Both the position numbers and the translations under genes were made by a program. From a candidate division WOR-3 bacterium (GTDB taxonomy: Bacteria > Hydrothermota > Hydrothermia > UBA1063), in NCBI GenBank assembly GCA_039803545.1, contig JBDRYS010000001.1, positions 65,866 through 129,865 on the forward strand: 64,000 nucleotides of DNA, written 5' to 3'. Shown here in pieces: positions 37,865 to 45,775 of this stretch. The notes beneath the pieces were generated by a model. The model searched no databases. It was not told where the DNA came from and was given only the letters and a program-made list of their open reading frames with translations. Position 1 is the stretch's first letter, and each line of letters begins with the position of its first letter.

Positions 37865-39703
37865 ATGCAAAACCTTTTAATCCTTGCCCTCATTTTTCAA
37901 GGGGTTAGTTCAACGCCTCAGGGGGTCAAATTTGAGTATTATAACCCCCAGGCGAAAACTGTATACTTAGCTGGCGACTTCAATAACTGGTCTACCACTT
38001 CCCATCCTATGAGGCGAGAGAGTGACGGTACCTTCTGGATCGTTGTTAAACTGGCACCAGGCAAGTATGAGTATAAGTTTGTCGTTGATGGACAGTGGAC
38101 TGCTGATCCTGACAACCCCGTAACTGTAGGTGTTTATGGCAATTCCCTCGTGCGTGTTGGAGAGAATTACGCCATTCTACCGCCTGAAATGGCAACCAAT
38201 ACCCCTGTTAGCTCCATTGTGAACTTTAATATTGATGCCCGCGGGTACTTAAAGGCGGACAGGGATACGGTTGATGGAGGTAAGTTAGGGTACAGGGTTT
38301 TCGATTACATGCAGGATGTAAAGGTTGATATGGATGCGAACCTCGAGGATAAGGCAGATCTATGGATTAGGATCCGTTACAATACGAAGACTGACAGAGA
38401 ACAACAGACTCAATTAATTCCTGTAAAGTTTGAAAGGGGATTTTTCAGTTTGAAGGGTGGAGCCTTTAACTTCAATGCCTTCTATAATGCCGACAAGATT
38501 GCTGGTCCTGATCCTTTTTCTTTGCTCAGAGAAGTAGGGGAGTTTAGGCGTGACTTTGGTGATGGTGAGCAGGGCGTGATGCTAAACTTAAGCAAATTTC
38601 TCATTTTTGACGATTTGCATCTTGCTTACTCGAACAATATCCTTCAAGATAGGGACCTTTTCTATGCCAATATGGGTAAAAGACTGGGTAACTTCAGCCT
38701 TGGAATGGTTTATCGTGGACAAAGGGGGCTTGAAAAACTTTACAGGGTTCCTTCTCCCGATAGTATGAAATCATATGACACCCTTCTCTATTTCAATACC
38801 TATGAAAATGAAAATCTATATGGAGGTTATCTGGGTTTCGATGCGAAAAGGTGTGTCCTCACTGCTGGAGGTTTACTCGGAAACAGGATTCTTGAAGCAG
38901 GTGAAAAATACATTGGTGATACGCCATATCCGGTTCATCTGAGCTGGCCAAAGTCAAAAATCATTAAAGGTATTTTCTCGATTAAGGGATTTACAGGTAA
39001 GTGGATAAATTCGGCCTGGGTCAATTATGAAAAGCATTATTATGACAATTTGTTTGTAAAGGGAGGAAGCCAGTTTTTCAAGTACTGGCGCTTTGGCTAT
39101 AGCAACTCTTACAATGGGTACTTTGGGATTAATTTTAAATATACCATTTTGAAAGCCGACTCTTTCATGAACTGGAAGTATCTTTTCGAGGACTTAGAAA
39201 ACCAGAGGCTTGAGTATGGCGAATTTCCGCTTATTTCTTACTCCCATTATCTTACTTTCAATCCATACGTGAAGTATAGGTTTAAGGCCATCGGATTTAA
39301 GTACGATTTGAAGTGGAATGCCTATGCTTTGAACCAGAAGCCTTATACCCTTGAAAACCTTTTCCATGTGGATTTGAAAGTTTGGAAGCCTATTTTGACT
39401 TATGAGTTGAGAACCTATACCGTGAAGAGTTCTTTCCTTGGTCTTTCAAAGACTTATGTTGATCACTTCGCTGAAATCGCTTATCCTATCGGTAAAAATG
39501 CTATGCTCTCCTTGAATTATGGCTATATGCCGTGGAATCTGGAAGACGAGTATTTTGCGAGGAGGGAGTACTTGATTGAGCAAGGTGTTGATTACTCCTT
39601 GCTGGTGAACAATTTCAGGGGCCTCGGTACTTTTCTTGACCTGGCTGAGACTTCTTTATCAAAGGAAAGGGGTATTCAACTATGGTTAAAAATAGCCTTT
39701 TAG
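37865..39703 (+). CDS. Glycogen-binding-type (CBM48/AMPK) module fused to an outer-membrane beta-barrel, cluster gene 2
   Basis: The 612-residue protein has a signal peptide (LLILALIFQGVSS), an N-terminal early-set carbohydrate module (about 20-97) and a long beta-barrel-like region (about 110-612) ending in LWLKIAF, with a terminal Phe. The module shows VYLAGDFNNWS, WIVVKLAPGKYEYKFVVDG and TADPDNP, the signature of AMPK-beta/CBM48 glycogen-binding modules, including the tryptophan after GDFNN and the K-F-V strand. A soluble glucan-binding module fused to a barrel is unusual. The module should face the periplasm or the surface, depending on barrel topology. The gene overlaps the next one by 22 bp. 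Confidence 0.82.
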   Translation: MQNLLILALIFQGVSSTPQGVKFEYYNPQAKTVYLAGDFNNWSTTSHPMRRESDGTFWIVVKLAPGKYEYKFVVDGQWTADPDNPVTVGVYGNSLVRVGENYAILPPEMATNTPVSSIVNFNIDARGYLKADRDTVDGGKLGYRVFDYMQDVKVDMDANLEDKADLWIRIRYNTKTDREQQTQLIPVKFERGFFSLKGGAFNFNAFYNADKIAGPDPFSLLREVGEFRRDFGDGEQGVMLNLSKFLIFDDLHLAYSNNILQDRDLFYANMGKRLGNFSLGMVYRGQRGLEKLYRVPSPDSMKSYDTLLYFNTYENENLYGGYLGFDAKRCVLTAGGLLGNRILEAGEKYIGDTPYPVHLSWPKSKIIKGIFSIKGFTGKWINSAWVNYEKHYYDNLFVKGGSQFFKYWRFGYSNSYNGYFGINFKYTILKADSFMNWKYLFEDLENQRLEYGEFPLISYSHYLTFNPYVKYRFKAIGFKYDLKWNAYALNQKPYTLENLFHVDLKVWKPILTYELRTYTVKSSFLGLSKTYVDHFAEIAYPIGKNAMLSLNYGYMPWNLEDEYFARREYLIEQGVDYSLLVNNFRGLGTFLDLAETSLSKERGIQLWLKIAF

Positions 39704-40083
39704 CACTAATATTGCTTGTAAGTAGTTGTGTGATAGTGAGTCAGATCAAGCCAAGGGTGCCCGCTCCTCATAAAACCCCCGAGGGGGTGGTTTTTCAGTT
39801 TTATGCTCCATCGGCTATGTATGTGAACCTTGCTGGTGACTTCAACCGCTGGTGCGGAACTCAAGATGGCCCCTTCAATCCAAATATTGGAAGAATGTAT
39901 GACGATGGTACTAACGGTGACAAGAAGGCGGGCGATGGGATCTGGACTATAATTTTACCTTTGAAACCCGGAACTTATCAGTACAAATACGTGGTGAATG
40001 GAACCAGCTGGTATCTCGATCCTTCCAACCCCGAGACAGTGCAATCAGGACCATATACCAATTCCCTTTTAAGGGTGGAATGA
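39682..40083 (+). CDS. Lipoprotein consisting of one CBM48/AMPK-type module, cluster gene 3
   Basis: A 133-residue protein: a lipoprotein signal (LLALILLVSSCVIVS, Cys 16) and a single early-set carbohydrate module. It shows VNLAGDFNRWCG, WTIILPLKPGTYQYKYVVNG and YLDPSNPETV, in parallel with the module of the preceding gene, and an Asp-rich insertion (YDDGTNGDKKAGDG) that could bind calcium. It has no enzyme domain, so binding is its only visible job. It overlaps its neighbours by 22 bp upstream and 4 bp (ATGA) downstream, which implies coupled translation. Confidence 0.85.
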   Translation: MVKNSLLALILLVSSCVIVSQIKPRVPAPHKTPEGVVFQFYAPSAMYVNLAGDFNRWCGTQDGPFNPNIGRMYDDGTNGDKKAGDGIWTIILPLKPGTYQYKYVVNGTSWYLDPSNPETVQSGPYTNSLLRVE

Positions 40084-40454
40084 AAAGGGCAATCCTAAAA
40101 TACATGGCGGGATTTGCATTGCTCTTGCAAATCTCTTTTCTTATTTACTCAATTTTATACCTTAGAGAAAGCGTAGAGGAGGATGTTCACATCGCCTTTT
40201 TAAGGATCACTTTGCTAATTGGAAGTGCTATGATGGTAATTTTGACACGCTACTTTTTAAGATTTATAGGGATTGCCCGAGACTCGATAGGCGCCTTTCT
40301 CGTCCAGATTATTTCTCTTTTACCTGCAATAATAATTCCTATTGGAGGGTTCATCTTTGCCTATAGAGCGAAATCTGGCGGAGAGTATCTCTTGTTTTTT
40401 GTAATAGGGCTCTATCACCTTATAAGATATTACCCTGTGCTGATAAAGATTTGA
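40080..40454 (+). CDS. Small four-helix membrane protein, cluster gene 4
   Basis: A 124-residue protein with four hydrophobic segments: KYMAGFALLLQISFLIYSILYL, then ITLLIGSAMMVILTRYFL, LVQIISLLPAIIIPIGGFIFAY and LLFFVIGLYHLIRYYPVL. I do not recognise the family. It shares an ATGA overlap with the lipoprotein before it. Its place in the cluster suggests an inner-membrane partner, but no function can be read from the sequence. Confidence 0.75.
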   Translation: MKRAILKYMAGFALLLQISFLIYSILYLRESVEEDVHIAFLRITLLIGSAMMVILTRYFLRFIGIARDSIGAFLVQIISLLPAIIIPIGGFIFAYRAKSGGEYLLFFVIGLYHLIRYYPVLIKI

Positions 40455-40525
40455 AGGGGGCGAAATGCTTGGTTTTTTAAAATATTTAAGGGGACCATTT
40501 TAGGGGAGAAATTAAGGAGGTTTCT

Positions 40526-41911
40526 ATGAAGAGGTTTTTGCCTTTGGCTATTTTAATTTTCATCATCTCCTGCGCCAAGGAGGAAGGTAATCCACTTATC
40601 AATCCTCCTGGGCAGGCTTATAGAACACAGTACAATTCCATGCAGGTGGTGGGAGATTTCCAGGGTTGGAACCTTAATGACTTTGAGAACACAAAAATGA
40701 CCCTTGTGGCTGATTACCAGTGGGAGCAAATCGTTTACTTTAATGCCCCGCAGGATAGCATTAGATTTAAGTTTGTTGCCAATAGAGACTGGAACTATGC
40801 CTTCGGGACTCAGGGTCCTGACACGGGCCTTTCCGGTTATGCACAACCGAATTGCAATGGACTGGGGGATCATATAACGGCTGGACCTCTGAGGCAGGCA
40901 GGATACTGGAAATTTCAATTTAATGAAAAAACCTTAAGATATCAAATCACCTTAGTCTCCACCCCTCGGGGGAAAATTTATGGGGTTGTAGCCTTTGCTG
41001 ACGATACGGTTCCGCCTTATCCTGAAGCCACTGTGAGGGTTTACAAGGACACTTTGCAGGTTGCTATGGTCAAGAGTGATACCCTTAACGGTAAATATGA
41101 GGTGAAGAATCTTGACGATGGGACTTACAAACTATTCTTCCAGGCGACGGGTTATAATCCTGAGTCGCTCACGGTTACGATCTCTGGATGGAATGAAGTT
41201 AATGCTGGTACTGTGGTATTGACTCCTTCGGCAGTAGGGGAGTATGCCTTTGCAGACGGCCCCTTTGTTAGCATAACTGTAGATGGCAATTTAAGTGATT
41301 GGCCATCAGCTGCCGTTATGGATACTATTGGAGACAGCCCCTGGGGCCTTTATGGTGATCTCGGTGCCCTTTACGTTGGACATGATGCGCAGAATCTTTA
41401 CATAGGTCTTCATTATGCTGCAAGGGATAATGCTGTTATTATCTATATTAATGTAAATAACGGCGACACTACCGATGGAACCCTCGATGGAAATAACCTT
41501 GATTGGTTCCCCAGGAATTTCCAGTTCCCGGATTCTACACCCGCAGAATTTATAATTGCCAAGTGGGCATCAGCAACGCCTTATGGCCCTTATTTAAGGC
41601 ATATAACTTCGGGTTCAACCACTCAAGAAGTGCCGAGCTCTGATTATTCCATTGCGGATGTACCAGATACTACGGATCCCACGGGAAGAACGAGGTTTAT
41701 GGAGGTAAGGATACCTTACGATGTTCTTTACAATCTTGGACAGAGCAGGGTATTGCCCTTTGCAAAGATAAGAGTTGTAGCTGTTGTTGCTGGTGGCGAC
41801 CACTGGAATGGCCCTGAGAGTTTGCCAGAAAACAGCGGTACCAATGGAAGCGGAACCCCAACTCTGCTCAGTAATATGTTTGTTGAGGTAATTGATAGAG
41901 ACGGGCATTGA
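40526..41911 (+). CDS. Multidomain lipoprotein: starch-binding-like, carboxypeptidase-regulatory-like and DOMON/CBM9-like domains, cluster gene 5
   Basis: The 461-residue protein has a lipoprotein signal (LAILIFIISCAKEEG, Cys 16). Residues about 35-145 are an early-set/SusE-like module (MQVVGDFQGWN, IRFKFVANRDW). Residues about 148-235 form a carboxypeptidase-regulatory-like beta-sandwich (GKIYGVVAFADDTV, GKYEVKNLDDGTYKLFF). Residues about 245-455 resemble the glucodextranase-C/DOMON/CBM9 sandwich: VDGNLSDWPSAA, LGALYVGHDAQNLYIGL and FMEVRIPYDVL. No catalytic domain is seen. A good Shine-Dalgarno site (AAGGAGG) precedes the ATG. The 71-bp gap before it holds a 12-codon frame (40465-40503). 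It is the last gene before a strong hairpin. Confidence 0.82.
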   Translation: MKRFLPLAILIFIISCAKEEGNPLINPPGQAYRTQYNSMQVVGDFQGWNLNDFENTKMTLVADYQWEQIVYFNAPQDSIRFKFVANRDWNYAFGTQGPDTGLSGYAQPNCNGLGDHITAGPLRQAGYWKFQFNEKTLRYQITLVSTPRGKIYGVVAFADDTVPPYPEATVRVYKDTLQVAMVKSDTLNGKYEVKNLDDGTYKLFFQATGYNPESLTVTISGWNEVNAGTVVLTPSAVGEYAFADGPFVSITVDGNLSDWPSAAVMDTIGDSPWGLYGDLGALYVGHDAQNLYIGLHYAARDNAVIIYINVNNGDTTDGTLDGNNLDWFPRNFQFPDSTPAEFIIAKWASATPYGPYLRHITSGSTTQEVPSSDYSIADVPDTTDPTGRTRFMEVRIPYDVLYNLGQSRVLPFAKIRVVAVVAGGDHWNGPESLPENSGTNGSGTPTLLSNMFVEVIDRDGH

Positions 41912-41917
41912 TTTAAT

Positions 41918-41946
41918 GGGGCGACACCCCTTCGGGGTGTCGCCCC
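41918..41946 (+). terminator. 13-bp perfect hairpin closing the envelope cluster
   Basis: GGGGCGACACCCC (41918-41930) pairs perfectly with 41934-41946 around a TTC loop. It begins 7 bases after the stop codon. A T-run is lacking on both strands (AAAAATCTACTTTT follows), so it may stop transcription weakly or protect the mRNA 3' end. Confidence 0.7.
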
Positions 41947-41964
41947 AAAAATCTACTTTTAAAA

Positions 41965-42627
41965 TTGGATAAAAACATCTTACAAACTATCCTCGAAATT
42001 TTACGGGAAGAACACAATAAGTGGGAAGCCCCCGTTAAAAAATTAAAGAAAAGGACAACGGATCCCTTTAAAGTTCTTGTGGCTTCGGTGATAAGTACAC
42101 GTACTAAGGATGAGGTTACGGCAGAGGCCGTTGAAAGACTTTTCAAAGAGATTAATACCCCAGAGGACTTAGCAAAATTGCCAGTGGAGAAAATAGAACA
42201 ATTGATTTACCCTTGCGGCTTTTATAAGACAAAGGCGAAAAACCTAAAGAAATTGGCGGAAATCCTTGTAAAGGATTACCATTCAAAAGTTCCAGATAAA
42301 ATGGAGGAATTGCTTAAACTTCCAGGTGTAGGGAGGAAGGTTGCAAATATTGTTCTTTCCAGGTCCTATGGACAGCCTGCAATTGCAGTGGATACCCATG
42401 TTCACCGAATATCCAATAGATTGGGAATCGTAAAAACAAAGACGCCGGAAGAGACCGAAAAAGCCCTTCAGAAGATTCTGCCCGAGGAATGGCACAGGGA
42501 TTACAATGATCTGCTGGTCGCTTTTGGCCAGACAATTTGTAAGCCCGTATCCCCCCGTTGTGATATTTGCCCTATAGAGAAATACTGCCCCAAAATTGGA
42601 GTTAAGGATGCCCGCAGAAGTAAATAA
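41965..42627 (+). CDS. nth: Endonuclease III (DNA glycosylase/AP lyase)
   Basis: Nth removes oxidised pyrimidines and cuts at AP sites. The 220-residue protein has the helix-hairpin-helix LKLPGVGRKVANIVLS with the catalytic lysine, the catalytic aspartate in VDTHVHRISNRLG and the [4Fe-4S] ligands C-x6-C-x2-C-x5-C (CKPVSPRCDICPIEKYC). The only standard start in frame is TTG 41965; it has no Shine-Dalgarno site and lies 18 bases after the hairpin, so initiation here is uncertain. The next gene overlaps by 20 bp. Confidence 0.94.
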   Translation: MDKNILQTILEILREEHNKWEAPVKKLKKRTTDPFKVLVASVISTRTKDEVTAEAVERLFKEINTPEDLAKLPVEKIEQLIYPCGFYKTKAKNLKKLAEILVKDYHSKVPDKMEELLKLPGVGRKVANIVLSRSYGQPAIAVDTHVHRISNRLGIVKTKTPEETEKALQKILPEEWHRDYNDLLVAFGQTICKPVSPRCDICPIEKYCPKIGVKDARRSK

Positions 42628-43591
42628 GGTTCTTGTAATAAGGCTTTCCTCTCTTGGTGACCTTGTTATTCTATCGTCTCTTGTAGAATTCCTTCACAGA
42701 AAGGGGAAGAGGATACACCTTGCACTTTACGAAGAATTTGCAGACCTTTATGAGGGTGATAATAGGATTGAGAAGATAATCCCCATTAAACGAACTTTTA
42801 AAGGTAAATGGAAAGGCTTACAAACTATTCGCAGAGAGAGCTACGACTTAGTGGTTGATGCCCATGGAAAGCTTTACCCCTTTCTTTTAACCCTTTTTAG
42901 TAGGACAAAATATCGCGTGAGGGCGAGAAAGAATTCCTGGGAGCGGAGAATGGCTGTTTTGTTTAAGAAGGAAATCCAGGAAACACCTCTTTACAAACTA
43001 TTTGTAACTTCAGTTCAAAAATATGTACCCGTCGACGAAATACCGAAGCCAAAACTAATTGCAACAAAAGAACCAGAATTTGACGTGCCCAGGGAATATG
43101 CAGTACTCGTCCCTGGTGCCAGCAAATGGACGAAACGATGGCCAGTGGGGTATTACCTGGAACTTGGCAAGAGAATAGTCGAGAAATTAGGATTATCTGT
43201 GATTATTATTGGAAAGGAGAAGCTCATTGAGTTAGCCCCCGTTGGATTTATCAATTTGCAAGCGAACACGAGTTTAAGGGAGCTTCTTTATATTTTGAAG
43301 AACGCAAAGTTTGTCGTTTCCAATGACACAGGTCCTGCACACATGGCCGCGGCCATTGGCACTCCTCTTTTCGTTATTTTTGGACCAACGATCCCCGAGT
43401 TCGGTTTCAGGCCTGCCGGTGAAGGGTTTGTCAAGCTCTTTGAGAAAAAACTACCTTGTCGGCCTTGCAGTTTACACGGGCTTGATAGATGCCCTATGGA
43501 GCATTTCAAATGCATGCGGGAAATTACCCCCGAGGAGGTTTTTGGTGAAATTGAAAGATTTTACTCCGGAAGGGTTTATCAGGATCTTTGA
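42608..43591 (+). CDS. Family 9 glycosyltransferase (heptosyltransferase-like)
   Basis: GT9 enzymes add ADP-heptose to the LPS inner core. The 327-residue protein has VLVIRLSSLGDLVILSSLVEFL, VPGASKWTKRWPVGYYLELG, VSNDTGPAHMAAAIGTPLFVIFGPT and the C-terminal CRPCSLHGLDRCPMEHFKCM, a Cys pattern frequent in this family. ATG 42608 follows GGAGTTAAGG; an upstream start at 42596 is less likely. Together with gmhA it supports heptose-containing surface glycans. The acceptor is not known. Confidence 0.92.
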   Translation: MPAEVNKVLVIRLSSLGDLVILSSLVEFLHRKGKRIHLALYEEFADLYEGDNRIEKIIPIKRTFKGKWKGLQTIRRESYDLVVDAHGKLYPFLLTLFSRTKYRVRARKNSWERRMAVLFKKEIQETPLYKLFVTSVQKYVPVDEIPKPKLIATKEPEFDVPREYAVLVPGASKWTKRWPVGYYLELGKRIVEKLGLSVIIIGKEKLIELAPVGFINLQANTSLRELLYILKNAKFVVSNDTGPAHMAAAIGTPLFVIFGPTIPEFGFRPAGEGFVKLFEKKLPCRPCSLHGLDRCPMEHFKCMREITPEEVFGEIERFYSGRVYQDL

Positions 43592-43733
43592 CCTCTTTGG
43601 GGTTTTCTTGGGGCTTTTGCTTTATTTATTAACCCATAGCTGGAAGTATGCCTTAGTTGGGCTCGGTGGTGTCACTTTAATCACTTCATTTTTAAGGGGA
43701 TACCTTTTATTGACTAAAAAGAAGTGGCGCTAA
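43545..43733 (+). CDS. Small two-helix membrane protein
   Basis: A 62-residue frame from GTG 43545, with GAGGAGG 7 bases upstream. It encodes a short amphipathic start ([17 protein letters not shown]) and two hydrophobic helices ([15 protein letters not shown] and [21 protein letters not shown]) ending in KKKWR. It overlaps the GT9 gene by 47 bp in another frame and the end of dapF by 20 bp. A longer reading of the same frame would run through GT9 codons and is not credible. I do not recognise the family; the strong Shine-Dalgarno site and clean topology argue that it is real. Confidence 0.65.
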   Translation: MKLKDFTPEGFIRIFDLFGVFLGLLLYLLTHSWKYALVGLGGVTLITSFLRGYLLLTKKKWR

Positions 43734-44475
43734 AATATCCGTAGAAAACGAAGGATGGGCTACCACTTAAAAGGAAGTGGTTCCCTTCCTCTTTTATGCT
43801 AACTTTTCCGCCCTTTGAAATGAAAAGGGCTTGAGAGTTTACAAGCTTCAATCCCCTTAGAACACCAAAGGATGAGATTACTCCAGAGGCACAGGAGAGT
43901 GTTTCACCTACGCCCCTTTCCCAAACGCGGTAAAAAATGCCTTCCGGGGTAATTTTTAAGAAATTCACATTGGTTCTGTTTGGAAATGCACTATTTATTT
44001 CAATTTTGGGGGCAAGTTCGAAGGGGACCTCCTCTAAAAGGACAAAGTGCGGATTCCCAGCCGATTGGGTAAAATAACCCTTGACTCTTACTGATTCTAA
44101 ATCAATTTCCAGTTCTTTAAATTCAAAAAGTGCCTTCTCAATCATTACCGAAATTTGGTCTTCTTCAATTTTAATAACCCTTTCGCCCGATATGGTTTTG
44201 ACGTTGACGCTTCCTTTCTCTTTCTTAAATTTTTTAAGGTATAGCCCGTAGGAGAGTAGAGAATTAACACAAATTTCGGCTTCAGAACCATCGGCGTTAA
44301 AAAATCTAAGGGTGTGTTTTGTGTCGTTGTGAATTACGAGGGTATCTCCACCGACGCCAAAGTGTCTGTTAAGGACCTTTCTGGCAAAGTTGTTAATGTC
44401 CAAATCAGAAATAAACACCTCCTCAATAAAGACGAAGTCGTTACCTTGGGAGTTAAATTTGAGAAAGGGAATCAT
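43714..44475 (-). CDS. dapF: Diaminopimelate epimerase, divergent
   Basis: DapF converts LL- to meso-diaminopimelate for lysine and peptidoglycan. The 253-residue protein has the family frame: [42 protein letters not shown] and [12 protein letters not shown]. Both catalytic cysteines are placed correctly (AEIC and LSCASG). The first loop is altered: the usual CGNGxRC reads CVNSLLS, losing the Gly-Asn-Gly substrate loop. Activity is therefore likely but not certain. Its ATG overlaps the cysK stop by 4 bp. Confidence 0.85.
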   Translation of the reverse strand: MIPFLKFNSQGNDFVFIEEVFISDLDINNFARKVLNRHFGVGGDTLVIHNDTKHTLRFFNADGSEAEICVNSLLSYGLYLKKFKKEKGSVNVKTISGERVIKIEEDQISVMIEKALFEFKELEIDLESVRVKGYFTQSAGNPHFVLLEEVPFELAPKIEINSAFPNRTNVNFLKITPEGIFYRVWERGVGETLSCASGVISSFGVLRGLKLVNSQALFISKGGKVSIKEEGNHFLLSGSPSFVFYGYFSATSF

Positions 44476-45449
44476 AGAAAGTTTTTAGAACGCATCCAGT
44501 CGTCATTATAAAATTTGGAGAGATATTTGAAACCGGAATCTGGTAAGATCGTCACTATTACCGACCCCAGGGGTGCAGATTCATAAACCTTCAGCGCCGC
44601 CCAGACATTAGCGCCTGAGGAACCTCCTACAAATAATCCTTCTTCTCTTGCCAGCCTGCGCGCCATAAGAAAGGCATCTTTGTCGGTTATTTGATACATA
44701 TCGTCAATCACTGAAAAGTCAACATTCTTTATTAACGCGTCATCACCAAGTCCTTCCAACTCATATTCCTTAGGTTCAGCGAGCACCTTTTCTTTAAAGT
44801 AGGGATAAAATACAGACCCAACTGGGTCCACTGCAATGCACTTGATATTAGGATTTTTCTCTTTCAGAAATTTGGCGACACCTGTAAAGGTACCCCCTGT
44901 CCCAATGCCTGCTACGAAATGGGTTATTTTACCCTCCGTATCTTCCCATATCTCCTGAGCCGTTGAGTAGTAATGGGCCTTCCAGTTGTCTTCGTTATCG
45001 TGCTGGTTCACATAGAAGGAGTTTGGTGTTGTCATAGCAAGCTTTTCGGCTACTGCGTTTCTACTTTCTGGAGACCCGTGCTTTGCACTCCCTGGACAGA
45101 TTATGACTTCAGCGCCGAAGGCTCTAAGATGATCAATTTTTTCTCTTGAAACCTTTTCAGTAACAGTCAGGATGACTTTAAAGCCCTTTATCGCACCGTA
45201 CATAGCAAGGGCAACACCGGTATTTCCTGATGTAGCCTCAATTATGGTACCACCAGGTTTTAAATCACCTCTTTCTATTGCTCTTTCAACGGCATAAACA
45301 GCCATACGGTCTTTAATGCTTCCACCGGGATTTAAATATTCAACCTTAGCAAGGAGGAGCTTATTCTGACCGTTATCAGGCACTACTTTATTAAGCTTCA
45401 CTAAGGGAGTTTTGCCTATCGCTTCTAAGATTGAGTTTAGATATTTCAT
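44472..45449 (-). CDS. cysK: Cysteine synthase/cystathionine beta-synthase family enzyme
   Basis: A PLP enzyme that makes cysteine from O-acetylserine and sulfide, or cystathionine from serine and homocysteine. The 325-residue protein has the PLP lysine in [42 protein letters not shown] and [16 protein letters not shown]. Features such as [18 protein letters not shown] and LEGLGDD resemble the catalytic core of cystathionine beta-synthase, but the C-terminal CBS domains are absent. TAAAAT (45461-45456) ends 6 bases before the ATG. It leads the cysK-dapF pair. Confidence 0.9.
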   Translation of the reverse strand: MKYLNSILEAIGKTPLVKLNKVVPDNGQNKLLLAKVEYLNPGGSIKDRMAVYAVERAIERGDLKPGGTIIEATSGNTGVALAMYGAIKGFKVILTVTEKVSREKIDHLRAFGAEVIICPGSAKHGSPESRNAVAEKLAMTTPNSFYVNQHDNEDNWKAHYYSTAQEIWEDTEGKITHFVAGIGTGGTFTGVAKFLKEKNPNIKCIAVDPVGSVFYPYFKEKVLAEPKEYELEGLGDDALIKNVDFSVIDDMYQITDKDAFLMARRLAREEGLFVGGSSGANVWAALKVYESAPLGSVIVTILPDSGFKYLSKFYNDDWMRSKNFL

Positions 45450-45455
45450 CTTTAA

Positions 45456-45461
45456 ATTTTA
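45456..45461 (-). promoter_or_regulatory. -10 box of cysK-dapF, predicted leaderless
   Basis: TAAAAT on the minus strand, 6 bases before the ATG at 45449. The nearest -35-like sequence (TTCGAA, 16 bp upstream) is the T-arm of the tRNA-Ser gene. The gene could also be read through from the tRNA promoter. Confidence 0.5.
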
Positions 45462-45463
45462 AC

Positions 45464-45553
<90 letters not shown>

Positions 45554-45564
45554 AGCCATGTAAA

Positions 45565-45593
45565 ATTATACGGGAAAAGTGTGGTTCTAACAA
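45565..45593 (-). promoter_or_regulatory. Promoter of tRNA-Ser
   Basis: Minus strand: TTGTTA (45593-45588), 17-bp spacer, TATAAT (45570-45565), 11 bases before the tRNA 5' end. Confidence 0.75.
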
Positions 45594-45722
45594 AAAATTA
45601 AGGTTTATCGAGTCATTTGTGTAATTTGCTGTCTTTAAACTTATATTTGTCGCAACATCAAAATTTCATGAAAAGGGAACTTTTGCGATTACCTTTGGTG
45701 ACTTCGCCGTAGTGCCCTTGGT

Positions 45723-45751
45723 TTGACTTTAAGCGGCATTGAATTTAAAAT
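45723..45751 (+). promoter_or_regulatory. Promoter of the zinc-ribbon/FAD/DUF502 unit
   Basis: TTGACT (45723-45728), 17-bp spacer, TAAAAT (45746-45751). The leader is about 18 bases and carries GAAGGAGG before the ATG at 45776, so this unit uses ordinary initiation. No gene is seen in the rest of the 222-bp gap (45554-45775). Confidence 0.7.
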
Positions 45752-45775
45752 ATACTTTAGCACGAAGGAGGTTCT

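Noticed and set aside
43311-43544. Long N-terminal extension of the small membrane protein
   Set aside because: The sequence reads through conserved GT9 codons in another frame; the Shine-Dalgarno site supports GTG 43545.
45554-45775. Small gene in the gap between tRNA-Ser and the zinc-ribbon gene
   Set aside because: Only a 14-codon frame without a Shine-Dalgarno site was found; two promoters explain the gap.
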